56,308 nucleotides of DNA from Limisphaerales bacterium (lineage in GTDB: Bacteria > Verrucomicrobiota > Verrucomicrobiia > Limisphaerales > UBA11358), in the NCBI GenBank assembly GCA_025362675.1, contig JANYFN010000112.1:1-56308 (forward strand). Reading direction: 5' to 3'. Every line of letters starts with the position of its first letter. The stretch's first letter is position 1. The position numbers and the translations under genes were made by a program. The notes under the pieces were generated by a model. The model searched no databases. It saw only the letters and a list, made by a program, of their open reading frames with translations, and had not been told where the DNA came from. Shown here in pieces: positions 25,693 through 34,281 of this stretch.

Positions 25693-27048
25693 TCATTCCC
25701 GGCTGATGCCCAGCTTATCCATCAGTTCGTAGATGGTAGGTCGGCTCAATCCCAATTCGGCGGCGGCAGGAGCAATTTTGCCACCGTATTTTTTTAAAGC
25801 CTGCTGGAGCAACTGACGCTCGACGGCTTCGCGCGCGTCTTTGAGAGTCGTTACATTCGGTCCCAAGCCGGCAACCGTCAGTTCTAAATCTTTGGCCGTC
25901 ACGCGGCGGCCTTCGCACATGATGGCGGCGCGACGAACGCAATTCTCCAGTTCGCGCACATTCCCGGGCCAAGTATGCCGGTTCATCGCGCGGATGGCAT
26001 CCTGATCAAAGGATAAATTCGTTTTCTTCATATCCGCCGCAAACCGGTTGAGGAAAAATTGTGCCAATAGGCGGACATCCGCATCGCGATCGCGCAGCGG
26101 CGGCAACGTCACTGACACGACGGCGAGACGATAAAATAAATCTTCGCGGAACGTCCCAATCGCCATCGCCTTTTTCAAATCCACATTCGTCGCCGCCACC
26201 ACGCGGGTGTTGATGCGGATTTCCTGGCGGCCGCCGACGCGTTCGATCGTCTGCTCCTGCAAAAAACGCAGCAGTTTCACTTGGATGGGCAGGGGGATTT
26301 CGCCGATTTCATCCAGAAACAAAGTGCCTTCACTGGCGGATTCAATGCGGCCTTTACGTTGCGCGTGGGCGCCGGTGAACGCACCTTTTTCATGCCCGAA
26401 CAATTCGCTCTCCAATAACGTCTCGGGGATCGCGCTGCAATTGATCGCCACGAACGGGCCTTCCCGGCGATTGCTTTTCCGATGCACCGCGCGCGCCGCC
26501 ATTTCCTTACCGGTGCCGCTTTCGCCCAGAATTAAAACGGGAGCGTCCGAAGTAGCCACCTTTCGGATCGTTTCAAAAATCGGCATCATCTGGGTGCTCG
26601 CCCCCAGCATGCCTTCAAACGAATCGCCCTGCACGAGTTGCTGCATCGCCGCGTATTCTTTTTCGAGTTGCACGACATGCAGGCAGCGGCGCAGCAGAAA
26701 TTTCAGTTCGGTCATGTCCACCGGTTTCACCAGAAAATCATAAGCCCCGTTGCCGATCGCGTGGAGCGCGTTCTGCTTTTCGCCCTGACCAGAAATGATG
26801 ATGACCTTGACGAGCCGGTCAATCGAGATGAGTTCGGATAGAATCGCTAAACCTTCCGTTGGATTGCCCGGATGCGGCGGGAGTCCAAGATCCAAAAGCA
26901 CTGCGGAGGGTTGGGCGGTGCGAAACGTATCAATGGCCGAGGCGCGATCTTCCGCGAGAAAAATTTCGTAATCCGAGGCCAGCGCCCATTTCATTTGAGT
27001 GCGGATTTCTTCGTCGTCATCAACGATCAATAATTTTGATTTGCTCAT
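25693..27048 (-). CDS. prsR: Sigma-54-dependent response regulator, PrsR-like
   Basis: The 451-residue protein has an N-terminal receiver (LLIVDDDEEIRTQMK; phospho-acceptor Asp in AVLLDLGLPP near residue 53). A sigma-54 AAA+ domain follows (Walker A GESGTGKE, the sigma-54 contact loop GAFTGA, FLDEIGEIPLP), then a Fis-type helix-turn-helix (APAAAELGLSRPTIYELMDKLG). The receiver segment with GLPPHPGNPTEG and the exosortase setting match the PEP-CTERM-box response regulator PrsR. It should activate -24/-12 promoters such as the one at 24387. Its usual membrane kinase PrsK is not encoded in this window. Confidence 0.88.
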   Translation of the reverse strand: MSKSKLLIVDDDEEIRTQMKWALASDYEIFLAEDRASAIDTFRTAQPSAVLLDLGLPPHPGNPTEGLAILSELISIDRLVKVIIISGQGEKQNALHAIGNGAYDFLVKPVDMTELKFLLRRCLHVVQLEKEYAAMQQLVQGDSFEGMLGASTQMMPIFETIRKVATSDAPVLILGESGTGKEMAARAVHRKSNRREGPFVAINCSAIPETLLESELFGHEKGAFTGAHAQRKGRIESASEGTLFLDEIGEIPLPIQVKLLRFLQEQTIERVGGRQEIRINTRVVAATNVDLKKAMAIGTFREDLFYRLAVVSVTLPPLRDRDADVRLLAQFFLNRFAADMKKTNLSFDQDAIRAMNRHTWPGNVRELENCVRRAAIMCEGRRVTAKDLELTVAGLGPNVTTLKDAREAVERQLLQQALKKYGGKIAPAAAELGLSRPTIYELMDKLGISRE

Positions 27049-27182
27049 GCCCGTAATTGCGGCACAAACCTAAAGCAACCATTAGGGCAGGCAATCAAAA
27101 TCACCCGAAACCTCTCGCCGCCCAAGCCATCCGTCTTCTTCCGGTTATCGCCCTAATCAGCCTGAGCAATTCATTCTAACAA

Positions 27183-27214
27183 AAAACCCGGAAGCCGTAT
27201 GGCCTCCGGGTTTT
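27183..27214. terminator. Bidirectional terminator hairpin
   Basis: AAAACCCGGAAGCC and GGCCTCCGGGTTTT pair around a short loop, with T-runs readable on both strands. It lies just after the surface-repeat gene on the minus strand. The same hairpin is found after the esterase at 29213. Confidence 0.85.
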
Positions 27215-27231
27215 CAATTATTATCGACGGT

Positions 27232-27759
27232 TTAGAACGACCAGTTCACGATCGGAAAACCGGTCGCGAGCTTATCCGGAAAATCAGTGAACCACGGATT
27301 GTTCGCGGCCACGTTGATGAAGCCGATTTGCACACCGCGCAGATTCTCCGAGTAATTCACGAAGCCGAGTTGTAGGCCGTTCATTTTTTCGGTGACGTTG
27401 ATACCGCCCATTTGCAGGCCGAGGAATTCACCTTGCGAAAAATTCACGAAGCCATCCTGCCAACCTGTGAAACTCGTGCGGCTCACGTTGACTAATCCCC
27501 ACGCGACGCCGCTGTAGCTATCCGCGTAGTTCACCAGACCCCAGCTTAAGCCGCTGCTGTTGCCTGTGCTGCCGTTGACGAAACCCAACGCCAGCGCGTG
27601 CTGCGGGTTCTCACCCCAGATGCTCAGCGCCAAGCCATCGATCTCGGTGGACTTGGAATGGATGGCGATGTCCGGAGTGAGCGAAGCTTGAAAAGCAGAT
27701 TGCGCGCTCAAGCCCAGCGTGACGGATAACAGTGACGATATAAGTAATAGTTTTTTCAT
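27232..27759 (-). CDS. LA_2272-like surface-repeat protein
   Basis: The start was moved to the internal ATG giving MKKLLLISSLLSVTLGLSAQS, a clean signal peptide; upstream in-frame sequence is unlikely to be translated. The 175-residue product consists of short repeats of the form G-x-x-x-GFVN or GLVN (ALALGFVNG, LSWGLVNYA, VAWGLVNVS, LQLGFVNYS, VQIGFINVA). This is the pattern of LA_2272-type surface repeats, which likely form a stacked beta structure. It is probably periplasmic or surface-exposed; function is unknown. Confidence 0.7.
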   Translation of the reverse strand: MKKLLLISSLLSVTLGLSAQSAFQASLTPDIAIHSKSTEIDGLALSIWGENPQHALALGFVNGSTGNSSGLSWGLVNYADSYSGVAWGLVNVSRTSFTGWQDGFVNFSQGEFLGLQMGGINVTEKMNGLQLGFVNYSENLRGVQIGFINVAANNPWFTDFPDKLATGFPIVNWSF

Positions 27760-27918
27760 GTTTAATGTTCCGCAAAGAAATAACTCATTGGCAGCTTGGT
27801 TGCAATGGGGTGAATACCGTATGCCGTATTTTTCCCGCTCCGATGACTTAGTTGGAACCACCAGCGGAATCGCCGGGAGATTTATTTATAAGTTTGGAAA
27901 AATGCGCTAGAGTCCGAC

Positions 27919-28257
27919 GTGACTTTATTCCGAAACATTTTGCGCTGGCTGGCGGCAATCTGCTTCGTCCTCGCTGGCGGGGCGCATTTCTTGCGGCCGG
28001 ATTGGTATGTGGCCATTGTCCCGCCCTATTTTCCCGCGCCGCAATTACTCGTCTTGCTTAGTGGGGCCGCCGAGATCGCCGGCGGGATCGGCTTGTGCTT
28101 CCGTCCGCTTCGAGCGGCAGCGGGCTGGGGATTGATTGCATTACTCCTCGCCGTTTTCCCCGCGAACCTTTTCATGGCGCAACATCCTGAAACATTCCAT
28201 CTTGCCGGCTGGATCTTATGGGCGCGCCTGCCCCTGCAAGCAGTGTTCATCGCCTAG
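27919..28257 (+). CDS. DoxX-like small membrane protein
   Basis: A GTG start gives 112 residues with four hydrophobic segments and the DoxX-type pattern (FVLAGGAHFLRPDWYVAIVPPY, LLSGAAEIAGGIGLC, LLAVFPANLFMA). Family members are integral inner-membrane proteins whose role is poorly defined; some act in redox stress. It is followed by an esterase-like gene 59 bp downstream on the same strand, so they may be co-transcribed. Confidence 0.78.
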   Translation: MTLFRNILRWLAAICFVLAGGAHFLRPDWYVAIVPPYFPAPQLLVLLSGAAEIAGGIGLCFRPLRAAAGWGLIALLLAVFPANLFMAQHPETFHLAGWILWARLPLQAVFIA

Positions 28258-28316
28258 ATCTGGTTCGTCGCCCTCCAAGGTTCTGCTCGCAATCAAAACG
28301 GTTCACCAATGGCTTC

Positions 28317-29189
28317 ATGAAAATCAAACGCGCGCTACTTGTCTTATTGTTCGGTGCGCTGGCGGCGACCTTAGGTTTGCTCGCCGGCTGCACGCGGTTG
28401 CAACTGCTCAACGCCACCGTCTCCCATCGCGGATATGTGCGGACTACGGATATCGTTTATGGCCCGGACGCGGGACAGAAGCTGGATGTCTATCTTCCCA
28501 ATAAGTTGGTGGTGCCGGCTAAGGTCGTGATCTTCTTTTACGGCGGTTCGTGGCGCAGCGGCAGTAAGACGGATTACCGCTTTGCCGCCCAGGCGCTGAC
28601 CTCGCGCGGCTACATCGTTGTGCTACCGGATTACCGGCAATATCCGCAGGTAGTTTTCCCACAGTTCGTGAAAGATGGTGCGGTGGCGGTGCGCTGGGCA
28701 CGGGACAATCTTTCCACTTACGGCGGCGATACGAATCATCTCTATCTCATGGGCCATTCGGCCGGAGCCCATATCGCGGCTTTGCTCACCTTGGATAAAC
28801 AGTATCTCCAGGGCGTCGGTCTGGACCGAAACGTCATCCGCGCCGCCGCGACGCTTTCGGGTCCGTATGACTTTACTCCCAACCCGTGGGATCGACCAGT
28901 CTTCAATCAGCCTACCAATGCGACCACCATTGATCCCGCAATCGAGCCCATCACTTTTGTGGATGGTCACGAACCGCCGATGTTATTGGTGCAAGGCTTG
29001 CGTGATGATATTGTCGCACCTTCCAATGCCGAGCATCTTGCCAACCGTATCCGACAATTGGGCGGACAAGTAGAATACATAACCTATCCCAAACGCGGTC
29101 ATGCCTCGGTCGTCGTCGCTCTGGCGTCACCCTATCACTGGCTTGCACCTGTGCTCGATGATGTCACGGATTATTTCGAGCGACATTGA
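28317..29189 (+). CDS. Alpha/beta-hydrolase lipoprotein (BD-FAE/esterase-like)
   Basis: The ATG at 28317 is chosen because it begins a lipoprotein signal (MKIKRALLVLLFGALAATLG then LLAGC); in-frame sequence further upstream overlaps the DoxX gene. The 290-residue enzyme has an oxyanion-type YGGSWRSG, nucleophile elbow GHSAGAH, an Asp in GLRDDIVAP and His in KRGHASV, completing a Ser-Asp-His triad. It resembles the bifunctional feruloyl/acetyl esterase and arylformamidase-like group. It probably deacetylates or de-esterifies a carbohydrate in the periplasm or at the outer membrane. Confidence 0.83.
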   Translation: MKIKRALLVLLFGALAATLGLLAGCTRLQLLNATVSHRGYVRTTDIVYGPDAGQKLDVYLPNKLVVPAKVVIFFYGGSWRSGSKTDYRFAAQALTSRGYIVVLPDYRQYPQVVFPQFVKDGAVAVRWARDNLSTYGGDTNHLYLMGHSAGAHIAALLTLDKQYLQGVGLDRNVIRAAATLSGPYDFTPNPWDRPVFNQPTNATTIDPAIEPITFVDGHEPPMLLVQGLRDDIVAPSNAEHLANRIRQLGGQVEYITYPKRGHASVVVALASPYHWLAPVLDDVTDYFERH

Positions 29190-29212
29190 TGGTTTGACCG
29201 CTGCCCCAATAG

Positions 29213-29245
29213 AAAAACCCGGAAGCCATGTGGCCTCCGGGTTTT
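29213..29245. terminator. Bidirectional terminator between esterase and enolase genes
   Basis: The stem AAAACCCGGAAGCC/GGCCTCCGGGTTTT is almost identical to the one at 27183. It separates two convergent genes and has T/A runs on both sides, so it can stop transcription from both. Confidence 0.85.
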
Positions 29246-29284
29246 GAATTCTACGCCGCCGACGGTCATCGAACGCCGCTACAA

Positions 29285-30646
<1,362 letters not shown>

Positions 30647-30909
30647 TTATCCCGACAGCAAGTTCACGCGTCCCCAGGCAAGGTCTTGCGCGCCCCAGAC
30701 GCGAAACCAACTTAACAATCCTGCCCATCGCCGCGCCGCCTAACGCGCCCAACCAACTTGCCCCGCCTGCGGCTTGACCCTGTTCTCCCCTCCTGGTGAA
30801 AGGCAGCACTTTGGCTTCCGGTCTCCTTCTCACCCGCTGGGGGCGAGGGGACAACCATCGAGCGGCGCCTGCCCTCCGAAATATCCCGACCAACCACCCG
30901 CCGTCGCTC

Positions 30910-31179
30910 CCGTGCGCGGTATCCGCCCGTCCGTGCGACCTCCTTTCCCTCCCGTGCGGAGTGCTTTCGCGCCCGTGCGACCATCCGACGCTCCCCTTAA
31001 CCGGTTTTACCCGCCGTGCGGAGGATTTGATGGTCCGTGCGCCCGTTTTTCGTTCCGTGCGGAGGATCTGACCCTTCGAGCGGCGATTCTTCACTCCGTG
31101 CGCGGTATCCGGCCCTCCGTGCGGACGCTCTTTCGCTCCGTGCGGGCGAACTTTCACTCCGAACACCTCACTGCATCAA
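30910..31179. repeat. 21-bp-periodic array with CCGTGCG core
   Basis: Thirteen units start at 30910, 30931, 30952, 30973, 30994, 31014, 31035, 31055, 31076, 31096, 31117, 31138 and 31159. Ten begin with exact CCGTGCG and the rest are degenerate. The 13-14 bases between cores vary, but pairs of units share text: CGGTATCCG follows the core at 30910 and 31096, and GAGGAT follows it at 31014 and 31055. The period equals two helical turns. Confidence 0.75.
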
Positions 31180-31336
31180 GGAATCCGGCCTCCTCGCCCC
31201 CTCGGGGAGAGGATTGAGGTGAGGGGGCAACTTGGTAAGTATTGACGGTAACGAATTGGCGAGAGCCTTGACTCCTCACCCTAGCAGGGGCGAGGGCACC
31301 GCTACAAACTATGCGTATGCGCTTCGTCCGTCCGTG

Positions 31337-31413
31337 CCGTCGCCTGACGCTGCGCTCGGCGACGGAATTCTCGCAGCGCGAGAATTTCCACCGCCCCGCC
31401 AAAAGGCGTGGCG
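31337..31413. repeat. Three consecutive hairpins
   Basis: CCGTCGCC/GGCGACGG (31337-31344 with 31358-31365), AATTCTCGC/GCGAGAATT (31366-31374 with 31378-31386) and CGCCCCGCC/GGCGTGGCG (31392-31400 with 31405-31413, one mismatch) follow each other almost without gaps. The first matches a hairpin of the element at 4015-4150, so this is probably a related repeat. Confidence 0.6.
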
Positions 31414-31678
31414 CCGCTGCCCGCCCCATGCGGCCATCTGTTCCATCAGGTGTTCGTTGGCTTCGCGCGTGAGTGTCCGGTTGTGCTACATGGCTTGGTT
31501 CGTAAGACCACCATGATGCTTTTGATCACGCTGACGGTCTCGCCTGGTTTAGGCTGAACGAAACTTAGAGAGTTGACTTAGCCGAGAATGGAATTGGTTC
31601 TTTGGACTGGCCGCCGAGCGAACAACCATTCTCGTCGCTGCTGCCAGCAGTCGGCATTACGGGTGGGTGTGCCGTGGT

Positions 31679-32476
31679 TCAGCCGCCAACGAGCACCATG
31701 TTCGTGATGGTGGGGGAGGGGACACCGCCGAGCGCTTCTTCGGTGACGGCAAATTTACCCGCGATCTTGATCGGTTGCTTGGCTTTGAAGTTCAGGCGCA
31801 CGCTACCGCTGGCATCCACATGGAACACGCCGGCATCAATCGGAGTCGTGCCATTCTCCATGACCCACAACTGATAATCTTTATCTGCGGGCAAGGCTTT
31901 GAGATGTTGCACGACAAACACGCCCTCTTGCTTGGATTCATCCCACAGGGTAACGGCGACGGTGGTGGGGGCATCGGCGAGCAGTGAATTCAACATAGCG
32001 ATTTTCAGGGACGCCAACTGGTTCGTGGCTTGCAAGGCCAGGACGGTTTGTTGCAGATCGTTCGTGGCGGCTTGCAAGGCGCTGGCCAAGGTGGTGAGCG
32101 AGTTGAGCTGTTTTTCCTGCGTGCTGACTTGCTGGCGGAGGCGAGTGTCCTGCGCAAACAGCAGCATGCAGATGGCGGCGAGGCCGGTGGCGAAGGCCCA
32201 CGGTAGCCAGTTGAGCAAACCGGGTTTCCGTTCCGGCAAGGCGACGATTTTTTGGCGCGGGCCGATCTGTTCGAGAATTTTGGCGCGGAGTTGCGGTGGC
32301 GGTTCGGCGAGCGGGATGGCTCCGGCCAGCGCGCCCGTGGCGATGCTCAAGCGGGCGACGAAGGCTTGCAGCTCAGGATCGGCCTGCAACGTTTTCTTGA
32401 ATTCAGCGGCCTCGGTCGGGGTGAGCGCACCTAGAACGTGCAATGCCGCTTGCTCTTCCATGCGTTCGTCAATCAT
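31679..32476 (-). CDS. RskA-like anti-sigma factor
   Basis: The 265-residue protein has an N-terminal anti-sigma segment (EEQAALHVLGALTPTEAAEF), a membrane helix near residues 90-108 (LPWAFATGLAAICMLLFA), a coiled coil (STQEKQLNSLTTLASALQAA) and a C-terminal RskA domain (DYQLWVMENGTTPIDAGVF, then GSVRLNF). It should hold the adjacent ECF sigma factor inactive at the membrane and release it on a periplasmic signal, probably by proteolysis. No zinc-binding HxxxCxxC motif is visible, which separates it from ChrR-type factors. It overlaps the sigma gene by 4 bases. Confidence 0.88.
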   Translation of the reverse strand: MIDERMEEQAALHVLGALTPTEAAEFKKTLQADPELQAFVARLSIATGALAGAIPLAEPPPQLRAKILEQIGPRQKIVALPERKPGLLNWLPWAFATGLAAICMLLFAQDTRLRQQVSTQEKQLNSLTTLASALQAATNDLQQTVLALQATNQLASLKIAMLNSLLADAPTTVAVTLWDESKQEGVFVVQHLKALPADKDYQLWVMENGTTPIDAGVFHVDASGSVRLNFKAKQPIKIAGKFAVTEEALGGVPSPTITNMVLVGG

Positions 32477-33063
32477 AAGCGGCCCTCCAATTGATCGCGT
32501 AGTTTCAACAAACCGCGCCGGATGCGGGCCTTGATGGTGCCGAGTGGTTCGGATAATTTTTGAGAGATCTCGTGTTGGGTCAACCCGGAGAAATAGGCAA
32601 GCTCAATGGCGTGCCGTTGTTCGGCGGGCAATTCGCCGATGGCAGATTGGATTATCTTCGCCTTGTCAAAACCATGCACAGCTTCGTTGGCGAGGTTACT
32701 GACTTCGTTGGTGATGGCGATTTCTGCACCCGCTTCATCGGCGAGGCGGTTCCGCCGTTGCGAGGCGCGGATGCGATCAATGGCTCGGTTGCGCACGAGA
32801 ATCGCGGCCCAACTGGAAACTCTGCCGAGTTTGGGATCGAAGGCGCGGGCTTTCTCCCAGATTTGCAGACACGCTTCTTGAAGGACATCCTCGGCTTCGT
32901 CCGAATTATTCAAGATTTTGCAAGCGACGGAATACATCAAGGCCGAGTGACGATCGTAAAATTCGGCGAAAGCGACGCGATCGCCCTCACCGATCCGCCG
33001 GAGCAGATCTGCGTCTAAAGAAGCATCTTCGGGATCGTTCACGCGTTCAAAAATAATCGGCAT
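32473..33063 (-). CDS. ECF RNA polymerase sigma factor (SigK-like)
   Basis: The start was set at the ATG giving MPIIFERVNDPEDASLDADLL; the longer frame runs through the divergent promoter region into the desaturase gene. The 196-residue product has sigma region 2 (FAEFYDRHSALMYSVACKIL, DEAEDVLQEACLQIWEKA, AILVRNRAIDRIRA) and region 4 (LPAEQRHAIELAYFSGLTQH, EPLGTIKARIRRGLLKLR). With its RskA-type partner it forms a typical sigma/anti-sigma switch. It probably transcribes itself and the divergent lipid genes from the mirrored sites at 33175-33252. Confidence 0.93.
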   Translation of the reverse strand: MPIIFERVNDPEDASLDADLLRRIGEGDRVAFAEFYDRHSALMYSVACKILNNSDEAEDVLQEACLQIWEKARAFDPKLGRVSSWAAILVRNRAIDRIRASQRRNRLADEAGAEIAITNEVSNLANEAVHGFDKAKIIQSAIGELPAEQRHAIELAYFSGLTQHEISQKLSEPLGTIKARIRRGLLKLRDQLEGRL

Positions 33064-33174
33064 CCAGCTCGTAGGCTCCGCAAAAAAGATGCGGACAACG
33101 AGACTTTGATGGTTGCAGATGATAGCGCTCACTTCAATCAAAACAGCAACCGACCGGCTGCCGTCTTCTCTGAA

Positions 33175-33204
33175 TAAACGCGCGGGAGTCAGAAATGGAT
33201 GCAA
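33175..33204 (-). promoter_or_regulatory. Candidate ECF promoter for the sigma/anti-sigma operon
   Basis: On the minus strand TTGCATCCA (33204-33196) is followed after 15 bases by CGTTTA (33180-33175). It mirrors the site facing the desaturase with identical spacing. The leader to the sigma start would be about 105 bases. Confidence 0.55.
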
Positions 33205-33222
33205 TCTGGTGCAATTTTTTTG

Positions 33223-33252
33223 TTGCATCCAAAATTGTTCCGCAGACGATTC
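33223..33252 (+). promoter_or_regulatory. Candidate ECF promoter for the desaturase/lipid operon
   Basis: TTGCATCCA (33223-33231) is followed after 15 bases by CGATTC (33247-33252), about 27 bases before the desaturase ATG. Together with the minus-strand site it forms a 9-bp inverted repeat with an 18-bp centre. Confidence 0.55.
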
Positions 33253-33279
33253 ATAAACTAAAAGACACATTGTAACTGG

Positions 33280-34281
33280 ATGAAGACAAATTCTCAAAAC
33301 AACCCATTGCAACGCAGCCTGACTTCGTTGATCCACTGGTTTGATTCCGATTACGGTAACACCGATGTGGCGGCGATCCGGGCCAAGCCGGATAAGGTGG
33401 AATTGGTGCGGGTGCTGCCGTTTGTTTTTTTGCACCTCGGCTGCCTGGGCGTATTTTTCACGGGCTGGAGCTGGTTCGCCGTCGGAGCGGCGGTGGGGTT
33501 GTATGGCGTGCGGATGTTCGCGATCACGGGCTTTTATCACCGTTACTTTTCGCACCGGACGTTCAGCACCTCCCGATTGGCGCAATTTTTATTCGCCGTG
33601 CTCGGAGCCTCGGCGGTGCAACGGGGGCCGCTCTGGTGGAGTTATCAGCATCGCCATCACCATAAACATTCCGACGAAGCGGTGGATGCCCATTCGCCCA
33701 AACAACACGGATTCTGGTGGTCGCACATCGGCTGGATCACGAGCGCGCGCAATTTCCCGACCGATTATTCGCAAGTCCGTGATCTCGCCAAATATCCCGA
33801 GCTGGTTTTTTTGAACCGCTTCGATTCGCTCGTGCCGGCCTTGTTCGCCGTGGCGCTCTTCGGGCTGGGCCATTTTCTGGGCGAGTTTTTTCCGGCGCTC
33901 GGCGTGACCTCGTGGCAGTTGCTAGTGTGGGGATTTTTCATCAGCACCACGTTTTTATTTCATGGCACTTCAAGCATCAATTCGCTGGCGCACCTGCTCG
34001 GCAAGCGCCGCTATGAAACCCACGATGACAGCCGCAATAGTTTCATCCTAGCGCTCATCACGCTCGGCGAAGGCTGGCATAATAATCATCATCGCTACAT
34101 GACGGCGACGCGCCAGGGCTTTTATTGGTGGGAAATTGATATCTCGTATTATTGTCTCAAGGCGCTGGCCTGGACGGGGATCATTTGGAATCTCAAACCC
34201 GTGCCCGTGGCCGCCTACAATAATTCTGCCCGCGTCTCCAAGCATAAACCATTTTCGCCTCGTCATTCTAACCGCGCGTGA
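33280..34281 (+). CDS. Fatty-acid (acyl-CoA/acyl-lipid) desaturase
   Basis: The 333-residue membrane protein has the three di-iron histidine boxes HRYFSH (87-92), HRHHHKH (124-130) and HNNHH (267-271), between hydrophobic segments near 45-80, 180-205 and 210-230. It introduces a cis double bond, probably delta-9, into saturated acyl chains using oxygen. The product is the substrate that downstream methyltransferases could methylate. It is the first gene of a tight lipid-modification operon and overlaps the next gene by 4 bases. An ECF-type promoter-like site lies just upstream. Confidence 0.93.
   Translation: MKTNSQNNPLQRSLTSLIHWFDSDYGNTDVAAIRAKPDKVELVRVLPFVFLHLGCLGVFFTGWSWFAVGAAVGLYGVRMFAITGFYHRYFSHRTFSTSRLAQFLFAVLGASAVQRGPLWWSYQHRHHHKHSDEAVDAHSPKQHGFWWSHIGWITSARNFPTDYSQVRDLAKYPELVFLNRFDSLVPALFAVALFGLGHFLGEFFPALGVTSWQLLVWGFFISTTFLFHGTSSINSLAHLLGKRRYETHDDSRNSFILALITLGEGWHNNHHRYMTATRQGFYWWEIDISYYCLKALAWTGIIWNLKPVPVAAYNNSARVSKHKPFSPRHSNRA

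Noticed and set aside
30910-31179. CRISPR array
   Set aside because: The conserved core is only 7 bp and the fillers 13-14 bp; repeats of 23 bp or more with longer spacers and cas genes are missing.
31430-31678. Possible broken gene fragment
   Set aside because: Short open stretches in several frames on the minus strand gave no recognisable protein similarity by eye.
32473-33585. Long N-terminal extension of the sigma factor
   Set aside because: It would translate the divergent promoter region and part of the desaturase antisense; the internal ATG gives a normal 196-residue ECF factor.
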